A stretch of 20,272 bases of DNA, taken from assembly GCA_002441865.1 (NCBI GenBank), contig DJNY01000134.1, forward strand, positions 1 through 20,272, given 5' to 3'. The notes under the pieces were generated by a model that was not told the origin of the DNA, did no database searches, and saw only the letters and a program-made list of their open reading frames with translations. Each line of letters starts with the position of its first letter. Positions within the stretch are counted from its first letter, which is position 1. The translations under genes were made by a program, and so were the position numbers. Of the stretch, positions 14,809 to 20,272 are shown in pieces. The stretch is from Lachnospiraceae bacterium UBA6452. Lineage in GTDB: Bacteria; Bacillota; Clostridia; Lachnospirales; Lachnospiraceae.

Positions 14809-15978
14809 ATGGACGGTATGCTGTCACAGGACGAAATAAATGCACTGTTATCAGGCATGAATGCAGGCAGTTCAGATCCCAAAACGGATCAGCAGCCGGC
14901 AGCGACGGAAGAGGTCCTTACGGATATCGAAAAGGATGCCATTGGTGAAATTGCAAATATCAGCATGGGAACATCCGCTACCACGCTTTATTCCCTGGTA
15001 AACCGTAAGGTCAGTATCACAACACCGACGGTATCCATTGCAAATTGGAAAAATTTTATAGATGAACAGGAAAAACCGTGTGTTTTTATTCAAATTAAAT
15101 ATACGGAGGGTCTGGACGGAGCCAATATTCTGATCCTGCGGGAGAGAGATGTTAAGGTCATTACCGATCTGATGATGGGTGGCGATGGCAGCAACATAGA
15201 CGGAGAGCTTGGAGAACTTCATCTGAGTGCCATTTCTGAGGCAATGAACCAGATGATGGGGTCTTCTGCGACGTCCCTTTCTTCCATGCTTGGCAGAATG
15301 ATCGATATCAGTCCGCCGGAAGCAAGCCTTGTAAATGTACTTGAGAATAAAAACGGAGCGGATATTGCACCGTTTCTGGGCGGCGATTTTGTAAAAATTG
15401 AATTCAGAATGCAGATCGAGGATCTGGTAGACAGTACGATCATGCAGCTGTATCCGATCGATTTCGCAAAATCTCTTTATGAAATCTTTATGGGTCAGCA
15501 GATGGGTACAGGTACAGCAGCTGCACCACAGCCTGCTCCTGCTCCAGCCCCGCAGCCACAACCGGCAGTCCAGCCGGCTCCGCAGCCGCAGCCGGCAGTA
15601 CAGCCTGCACCACAGCCACAGCCTTATGTTGCACCACAGGTAGAAATGCCGCAGATGCAGCAGGTGCCACAGATGCAGCAGGCAAATATACAGCCCGCGC
15701 AGTTTCAGGCATTCAATACGCAGATGCCACAGCAGATGGCAAGCCAGGAAAACATCGGTCTGATCATGGACGTACCGCTGGAGGTTACCGTAGAGCTTGG
15801 CAGAACCAAAAAGTCCATTGCGGAGATCCTGGATTTTACGCCCGGTACGATCATCGAACTGGATAAGATCGCAGGAGAACCGATCGATGTGCTGGTAAAT
15901 GGAAAGTTTGTCGCCAAAGGTGAGGTAGTTGTAATTGAAGAAAGCTTTGGTATCAGAGTGACAGAGATTATAAAATAA
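14809..15978 (+). CDS. fliY: Flagellar motor switch phosphatase FliY (FliN-type SpoA domain)
   Basis: This 389-residue C-ring protein has three parts. The N-terminal MLSQDEINALLSGM resembles the FliM CheY-P binding peptide. A CheC-type phosphatase domain (about 45-235) has both active-site motifs [DS]xxxExxN-x22-P intact (DAIGEIAN, and SAISEAMN, each followed by Pro 23 residues on). A Pro/Gln/Ala/Met-rich linker (about 240-310) precedes a FliN-like SpoA domain (about 318-389). It should hydrolyse CheY-P at the motor and also serve the FliN role, as no separate fliN is seen. It is followed by cheY, its substrate. Confidence 0.96.
   Translation: MDGMLSQDEINALLSGMNAGSSDPKTDQQPAATEEVLTDIEKDAIGEIANISMGTSATTLYSLVNRKVSITTPTVSIANWKNFIDEQEKPCVFIQIKYTEGLDGANILILRERDVKVITDLMMGGDGSNIDGELGELHLSAISEAMNQMMGSSATSLSSMLGRMIDISPPEASLVNVLENKNGADIAPFLGGDFVKIEFRMQIEDLVDSTIMQLYPIDFAKSLYEIFMGQQMGTGTAAAPQPAPAPAPQPQPAVQPAPQPQPAVQPAPQPQPYVAPQVEMPQMQQVPQMQQANIQPAQFQAFNTQMPQQMASQENIGLIMDVPLEVTVELGRTKKSIAEILDFTPGTIIELDKIAGEPIDVLVNGKFVAKGEVVVIEESFGIRVTEIIK
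15553..15636 (+). repeat. 30-bp tandem repeats encoding the FliY Pro/Gln linker
   Basis: Two diverged 30-bp units (15553-15582, 15583-15612) encode QPQPAVQPAP twice; a partial third (15613-15636) encodes QPQPYVAP. A shorter repeat PQMQQ(V)PQMQQ follows. The unit varies at third positions but keeps the amino acids, so the linker is under protein-level selection or is old. Confidence 0.85.
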
Positions 15979-16000
15979 AATTCATTTAGGAGAGAAAATT

Positions 16001-16363
16001 ATGGCAAAGAATATTTTGATTTGTGATGACGCAGCGTTTATGAGAATGATGATCAAGGATATCTTGACCAAAAACGGTTATAATGTGGTCGGAGAAGCTG
16101 AGAACGGTTTAAAGGCTGTTGAAAAGTACACAGAGACAAAGCCGGATCTGGTACTCATGGATATCACAATGCCTGAAATGGATGGTATCCAGGCACTGAA
16201 GAAGATCAAAGAACTGGATCCAGGTGCAACAGTTATCATGTGTTCCGCAATGGGACAGCAGGCAATGGTTATTGAATCTATCCAGGCCGGTGCCAAGGAT
16301 TTTATCGTAAAGCCTTTCCAGGCGGATCGTGTTATTGAAGCTGTGAAAAAGGTAGTAGGCTGA
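16001..16363 (+). CDS. cheY: Chemotaxis response regulator CheY
   Basis: This is a stand-alone receiver domain of 120 residues. The acid pocket is Asp9/Asp10, the phosphorylated residue is Asp54 (LVLMDITMPEMDG), the switch Ser is Ser82 and the conserved lysine is Lys104 (FIVKPF); all are in place. It has no output domain. CheA would phosphorylate it and CheY-P would bind FliM and FliY; FliY (immediately upstream) can dephosphorylate it. TAGGAGAGAAAATT precedes the ATG, giving a good ribosome site. The same fliY-cheY-fliO order occurs in Bacillus. Confidence 0.97.
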   Translation: MAKNILICDDAAFMRMMIKDILTKNGYNVVGEAENGLKAVEKYTETKPDLVLMDITMPEMDGIQALKKIKELDPGATVIMCSAMGQQAMVIESIQAGAKDFIVKPFQADRVIEAVKKVVG

Positions 16364-16364
16364 T

Positions 16365-16751
16365 ATGGTTCTCGCAGCAGGTATGTTAGAATCAGCAGCC
16401 CGTCTGTTTACGGTGATCCTGATCTTTCTGTTTGTTCTACTGCTGACTTACGGAACAACGCGCTATATTGCCCGCTTTCAAAAACAGCAGATCGATACGA
16501 CCAATATAGAGATCGTGGAGACTTCCAGAATTGCGCCTAATAAGTATCTGCAGATCGTGCGGGCAGGAGAGAAATATATTCTTCTTGCAGTCTGTAAGGA
16601 TACAGTGACTATGCTTTCGGAGCTGGATCCGGCGACATTGAAGCCGAAGCAGGAAACGGAGCAGATGGATTTCAAGCAGATTCTGGAGAAAGCAAGGAAG
16701 TATACGACAGGCAGTAAAAACAATAAGAAACGGGCGGATAAGAATGAATAA
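16365..16751 (+). CDS. fliO: Flagellar biosynthesis protein FliO (FliZ of Bacillus)
   Basis: This is a 128-residue protein with one membrane helix at about 11-32 (TVILIFLFVLLLTYGTTRYI) and a basic cytoplasmic domain that contains IEIVETSRIAPNKYLQIVRA followed by GEKYILLAV. That pattern is typical of FliO, the factor that helps FliP oligomerise when the export gate is built. The ATG at 16365 is one base after the cheY stop; an internal ATG at 16383 (MLESAARL) is possible and neither has a strong ribosome site. The end overlaps fliP by 8 bp. The tail is Lys/Asn-rich. Confidence 0.9.
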   Translation: MVLAAGMLESAARLFTVILIFLFVLLLTYGTTRYIARFQKQQIDTTNIEIVETSRIAPNKYLQIVRAGEKYILLAVCKDTVTMLSELDPATLKPKQETEQMDFKQILEKARKYTTGSKNNKKRADKNE

Positions 16752-17595
16752 ATGGTACATACGGCTTGTAACAGCTTTTTGTGCGGTGATTCTGCTGCTT
16801 TCCGCGGGAAGCGTCAGGGCAGAGGCTTCTACCATGAACAGACATCTGGCAGGAGATACCGAGACAAGAACAAATATCACAGAGCCGGGCACATCGGATT
16901 CTGCAGAGGATCTGAAAAATCTGAATATAGCAAATACAATGACGGTTACATACAGTGATGGAAACGGTACACTGGCAGGATCCCTCAGGATATTGCTGAT
17001 CCTGACGGCGATTGCGATCGCACCGACCCTTCTGATCTGTCTGACAAGTTTTACGCGTATCCTGATCGTGCTTCATTTCACCAGAATGGCATTGAATACG
17101 CAGTCAGCACCGCCGAATCAGGTCCTGATCGGTCTGGCGCTTTTCCTGACGTTTTTCATTATGAGTCCGACGATCAATACGATCAATGAGGATGCGATCA
17201 AACCGTTTGAGGCCGGTGAGATCACGCAGGAGGAGGCTCTGGAGATCGGAGTGAAGCCACTGCGTGAATTTATGTATAAACAGACACAGATCAAGGATGC
17301 ACAGATGTTCTGTGAAATCGGTAATATTGAATGGACGGGAGAACTCTCTGACATTCCGACGAGTGCCCTGATCCCGGCGTTTATGGTAAGTGAGCTGCGG
17401 ACAGCGTTTATTATCGGTTTTGTGATCTACATCCCGTTCCTTGTGATCGATATGGTTGTGGCATCAGCGCTGATGAGTATGGGTATGATGATGCTTCCGC
17501 CGACAACAATCTCCATGCCGTTTAAGATTTTGTTATTTGTACTGGCAGATGGCTGGAATCTGGTCATTGTAAATCTTGTGAAAACATTTTACTAG
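16744..17595 (+). CDS. fliP: Flagellar export gate protein FliP
   Basis: This 283-residue core subunit of the type III export gate starts with a cleavable-looking signal peptide (WYIRLVTAFCAVILLLSAGS, with cleavage probably after VRAEA near residue 29), as in many FliP proteins. Membrane helices lie at about 80-102, 127-143, 220-250 and 258-280. TSFTRILIVLHFTRMALNTQ and the PPNQVLIGLALFLTFFIMSP segment are diagnostic. FliP forms the gate pore with FliQ and FliR. Overlap with fliO suggests coupling. A polar, unconserved stretch (about 30-70) precedes the first membrane helix. Confidence 0.97.
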   Translation: MNKWYIRLVTAFCAVILLLSAGSVRAEASTMNRHLAGDTETRTNITEPGTSDSAEDLKNLNIANTMTVTYSDGNGTLAGSLRILLILTAIAIAPTLLICLTSFTRILIVLHFTRMALNTQSAPPNQVLIGLALFLTFFIMSPTINTINEDAIKPFEAGEITQEEALEIGVKPLREFMYKQTQIKDAQMFCEIGNIEWTGELSDIPTSALIPAFMVSELRTAFIIGFVIYIPFLVIDMVVASALMSMGMMMLPPTTISMPFKILLFVLADGWNLVIVNLVKTFY

Positions 17596-17606
17596 GAGGA
17601 TGAGGC

Positions 17607-17876
17607 ATGACAGTTGATCTTGTTGTGGAACTTGCAAATAAAGCACTTTATACCGTCATATTAACAGCAGCTCCGATTCTTCTGGTTTCACTTGTCATAG
17701 GTCTGATCGTCAGTATTTTTCAGACGGTCACATCCATCCAGGAGCAGACACTTACTTTTGTACCGAAGATCGTAGCGGTTTTTGTAACACTGATGATCTT
17801 AGGACACTGGATGCTGAACCAGATGACGAATCTCATGGTGGATATGTGGTCAGATTTTTCTGTATATATCAGGTAA
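17607..17876 (+). CDS. fliQ: Flagellar export gate protein FliQ
   Basis: This 89-residue protein has two membrane helices (about 15-38 and 50-72). The connecting segment FQTVTSIQEQTLTFVPKIVA is the FliQ signature. Several FliQ copies assemble around the FliP-FliR core. AGGAGG at 17594-17599 overlaps the fliP stop and is 7 nt before the ATG. The length is normal. fliR follows 6 bp after the stop. Confidence 0.97.
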   Translation: MTVDLVVELANKALYTVILTAAPILLVSLVIGLIVSIFQTVTSIQEQTLTFVPKIVAVFVTLMILGHWMLNQMTNLMVDMWSDFSVYIR

Positions 17877-17882
17877 TGGATT

Positions 17883-18668
17883 ATGATAGAGTACAGTTTT
17901 TCAATCCAGGAGCTTGAAATATTATTATTATATTTTGTCAGAGTGACATGTTTTATTTATGCAGCACCGTTTTACAGTATGAATAATACACCGAATCAGT
18001 TTAAGATCGGTCTGGGACTGTTTGTGTCTTATCTGCTTTATGCAGTATCATTGCCGCATCAGGAGCTGGTTTATGGGACTGTACTGGAATATGCGGTCAT
18101 TGTGATGCGGGAAGCACTTGTCGGTCTGATCATCGGATGGGGCGCAAATATCTGCAGCTCCATTGTTTTATTTGCGGGACGTCTTGTCGATATGGAGATC
18201 GGTTTTGCCATGGTCAATGCGATTGATCCGACGACAAAGGAAAATGCTACGATCTCGGGCTTCTACTATCAATATACGGTGATGCTCCTTCTGATCGTAT
18301 CCGGTATGCACAGATATATCCTGCAGGCACTGGCACAGACTTACGAGCTGATCCCGATCAATGGCGCTGTTTTCCGGTCGGAACCGCTGATGAAAGCTGT
18401 GATCAGTTTTATGAGCCAGTATATCAATATCGGATTCCAGATCTGTCTGCCGATTTTCTGCGTGACGTTGATCGTCAATGTTGTGCTTGGCATTTTAGCT
18501 AAGGTGGCACCGCAGATGAATATGTTTGCGGTTGGTATGCAGATCAAGATACTGATCGGACTGGGGGTTATGTTCCTGACAACCGGTATGCTGCCATATG
18601 TCAGTGATTATGTGTATAAAGAGATGAAGATCATGATCGTCTCATTTGTGGAGGCAATCATGCCATGA
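17883..18668 (+). CDS. fliR: Flagellar export gate protein FliR
   Basis: This is a 261-residue polytopic protein with about six membrane helices. The conserved parts are YFVRVTCFIYAAPFYSMNNT at the N-terminus, VGLIIGWGANICSSIVLFAG and LVDMEIGFAMVNAIDPTTKE in the middle. FliR completes the FliP5-FliQ4-FliR1 gate. Its ribosome site is poor (CAGGTAATGG), so translation probably depends on fliQ. The end overlaps the flhB start (ATGA), which matches the functional link of FliR and FlhB; the two are fused in some clostridia, but here they are separate. Confidence 0.96.
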   Translation: MIEYSFSIQELEILLLYFVRVTCFIYAAPFYSMNNTPNQFKIGLGLFVSYLLYAVSLPHQELVYGTVLEYAVIVMREALVGLIIGWGANICSSIVLFAGRLVDMEIGFAMVNAIDPTTKENATISGFYYQYTVMLLLIVSGMHRYILQALAQTYELIPINGAVFRSEPLMKAVISFMSQYINIGFQICLPIFCVTLIVNVVLGILAKVAPQMNMFAVGMQIKILIGLGVMFLTTGMLPYVSDYVYKEMKIMIVSFVEAIMP

Positions 18669-19774
18669 CAGAGTTAAGACTTCAGTTCTTCGCCAAAGAA
18701 GGACCGGGTGGGGAAAAAACAGAAAAACCAACAGCCAAAAAGCTGGAAGATGCCAGAAAAGAAGGACAGGTTGCAAAAAGCCGTGAGATCTCCAATGCAT
18801 TTACAATGATCGCCCTTTTTATTCTGTTAAAATTATCTCTTTCCTTTCTGGGAAATCAGTTTTTAGGCGGCTTTGAAGACTCGTATAATCATATTCCGGA
18901 TCTGATCAAGCTGACAGACGGTAAGATACGAAGCGGGGATTTTTCCGTATTGCTGTTTCATATGCTTTTGCGTATGCTTCTTACCATGGCACCGTTTCTT
19001 GCGGTTGGATTCGTGGTTGCGTTTCTTTCCGATTTTTTACAGGTAAAATGGAAAGTGACTACAAAGCCTTTGCAGCCAAAGTTCAGCAAGCTGAGTCCGG
19101 TCAACGGATTTAAGCGTATTTTTTCCGTCAATTCCCTGATGGAACTTTTGAAATCTGTCCTGAAGATCGGACTGATCAGTTATGTGGTATATACGACGAT
19201 CAAGGACAAACTGCAGGTCATTTACCTGTTGTTCCACATGACGCTGTGGCAGGGGATCGCCACCGCAGCGGATATAGCGATCTCGATCGGCCTGAAGGTA
19301 TCGATCGTTTACGTGATCATCGCTGTGCTGGATTTTGCATATCAGAAGCATAAATTCAACAAAGACCAGATGATGACAAAGCAGGAGATCAAGGATGAAT
19401 ATAAGAACGCAGAAGGAGATCCGGCAGTAAAGGGAAAACAGAAACAGCGGATGCAGGAGGCTTCCCGCAGACGTATGATGCAGGATATCCCGAAAGCGGA
19501 TGTGGTTATCACAAACCCGACTCATTTTGCAGTAGCGATCCAGTATGATGCGAAGGTAGCTGCGGCGCCTGTTGTGCTGGCAAAAGGAGAGGATCATCTG
19601 GCGGCGAAGATCAAAGAGGCTGCCAGGGAGAATAAAGTGGAAATTGTAGAAAATAAACCGCTCGCCCGTATGTTATATTATAACGTGGATATCGGACAGC
19701 AGGTACCGCCGGAATTGTATCAGGCAGTTGCAGAGGTACTGGCAATGGTTTATCATATGCAGGGAAAGATATAA
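18665..19774 (+). CDS. flhB: Flagellar export switch protein FlhB
   Basis: This 369-residue inner-membrane protein controls export specificity. The N-terminal basic segment GEKTEKPTAKKLEDARKEGQ is diagnostic. Four membrane helices follow (about 30-55, 90-118, 150-175, 195-222), then a cytoplasmic domain. The autocleavage site NPTH is intact at residues 284-287. Cleavage there, with FliK input, switches export from rod/hook to filament substrates. The ATG overlaps the fliR stop. The C-terminal piece after NPTH is about 82 residues, the normal size. Confidence 0.97.
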   Translation: MTELRLQFFAKEGPGGEKTEKPTAKKLEDARKEGQVAKSREISNAFTMIALFILLKLSLSFLGNQFLGGFEDSYNHIPDLIKLTDGKIRSGDFSVLLFHMLLRMLLTMAPFLAVGFVVAFLSDFLQVKWKVTTKPLQPKFSKLSPVNGFKRIFSVNSLMELLKSVLKIGLISYVVYTTIKDKLQVIYLLFHMTLWQGIATAADIAISIGLKVSIVYVIIAVLDFAYQKHKFNKDQMMTKQEIKDEYKNAEGDPAVKGKQKQRMQEASRRRMMQDIPKADVVITNPTHFAVAIQYDAKVAAAPVVLAKGEDHLAAKIKEAARENKVEIVENKPLARMLYYNVDIGQQVPPELYQAVAEVLAMVYHMQGKI

Positions 19775-19829
19775 TCATAAAATTTTTTAGATGAGAACAA
19801 ACCAATGAGCAGGAAGGGAAGGTGATGGA

Positions 19830-20272
19830 ATGAAAAAAGCAGATCTGGCAGTGGCAGGCTACGTCCTGGCAGCATTTATTATGTTGATCGTGCCAATTCC
19901 ATCGGGACTTCTTGATGTTTTGCTGTGTATCAACATGGGAGTCGCTTTTACGATCATGTTCGGCAGTATGTTTGCCAAAGAAGCACTGGACATGTCTTAT
20001 TTCCCGACAATCCTGTTATTTACGACCATTTTCAGGATCTCCCTGAATGTTTCTTCCACACGTCTGATCCTGACAAGCGGTGATCCCGGTAATGTTGTCC
20101 GTACATTCGGGCAGTTCGTAGGTGGTAATGACCTGATCATGGGTGCGATTGTCTTTATCATTCTGATCATCATCCAGTTCATGGTCATCAACAAAGGTTC
20201 CGAACGTGTGGCAGAAGTAACAGCACGTTTTACACTGGATGCCATGCCCGGTAAGCAGATGGCGATCGATGC
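19830..20272 (+). CDS. flhA: Flagellar export gate protein FlhA (5' part, runs off window)
   Basis: The frame opens at ATG 19830 and stays open to the right edge, covering the first 147 residues of a protein that is normally about 680-700. Membrane helices are seen at about 7-25 and 28-52 (IPSGLLDVLLCINMGVAFTI), then about 100-120. The FHIPEP family motif ISLNVSSTRLILTSGDPGNV is followed by GQFVGGND and TARFTLDAMPGKQMAID, the conserved charged loop. FlhA is the export-gate engine that binds substrates and chaperones. GGGAAGGTGATGG (19816-19828) is the ribosome region. It lies 55 bp after flhB. Confidence 0.96.
   Translation, partial: MKKADLAVAGYVLAAFIMLIVPIPSGLLDVLLCINMGVAFTIMFGSMFAKEALDMSYFPTILLFTTIFRISLNVSSTRLILTSGDPGNVVRTFGQFVGGNDLIMGAIVFIILIIIQFMVINKGSERVAEVTARFTLDAMPGKQMAID

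Noticed and set aside
14872..15561. Long minus-strand open frame (229 codons) opposite fliY
   Set aside because: The composition is that of a shadow frame and fliY has both phosphatase motifs in the other strand.
1..20272. Possible mobile element, CRISPR array, toxin-antitoxin, defence or biosynthetic system
   Set aside because: All + strand coding space is taken by recognisable flagellar or chemotaxis genes; no transposase, direct-repeat array or foreign-looking island is present.

Overview
The window is one long, almost uninterrupted flagellar/chemotaxis gene cluster, with every gene on the + strand. Gene order (flgB-flgC-fliE-fliF-fliG-fliH-fliI-fliJ-motE/ylxF-like-fliK-flgD-small operon protein-flgE, then motA-motB-fliL-fliM-fliY-cheY-fliO-fliP-fliQ-fliR-flhB-flhA), FliY in place of plain FliN, strong AGGAGG ribosome binding sites, frequent GTG/TTG starts and moderate GC together point to a motile Gram-positive Clostridia member. 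The closest fit is Lachnospiraceae (Roseburia/Agathobacter-like). The family assignment is inferred from protein character and gene order; the species cannot be fixed from the sequence alone.

Region 1 (1-7122) encodes the proximal rod (FlgB end, FlgC, FliE), the MS ring (FliF), the rotor/switch base (FliG), the export ATPase complex (FliH, FliI, FliJ) and a membrane-anchored MgtE_N-like protein in the position of Bacillus ylxF. Genes overlap or are separated by a few bases. Region 2 (7123-11476) starts with an 85-bp gap that holds a good candidate sigma-28/sigma-D promoter and a small hairpin. It continues with fliK (hook-length control), flgD (hook cap), a small conserved flagellar-operon protein and flgE (hook), and ends in a clear rho-independent terminator. 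Region 3 (11477-20272) starts with an AT-rich spacer containing a perfect 20-bp palindrome. It encodes the stator (MotA, MotB), FliL, the C-ring (FliM, FliY), CheY, and the type III export gate (FliO, FliP, FliQ, FliR, FlhB, FlhA); FlhA runs off the right end.

The products form one machine. The FliP/Q/R/FlhB/FlhA gate and the FliH/I/J ATPase export rod and hook subunits. FliK and FlhB (NPTH autocleavage site) switch substrate specificity. MotA/MotB drive the FliG/FliM/FliY rotor, whose direction is set by CheY-P, and FliY carries two intact CheC-type phosphatase motifs that can remove that phosphate.

I found no mobile element, CRISPR, tRNA/rRNA or unfamiliar multi-gene system; the contents are a known system. 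The points most worth following up are regulatory (candidate sigma-28 promoter before fliK; terminator plus palindrome before motA), start-site corrections where a GTG lies inside or beside the Shine-Dalgarno (fliH, motA, fliM), an 11-residue tandem duplication in FliH, an unusual C-terminal extension on FlgD, and the absence of a swrD/flbD gene after flgE.
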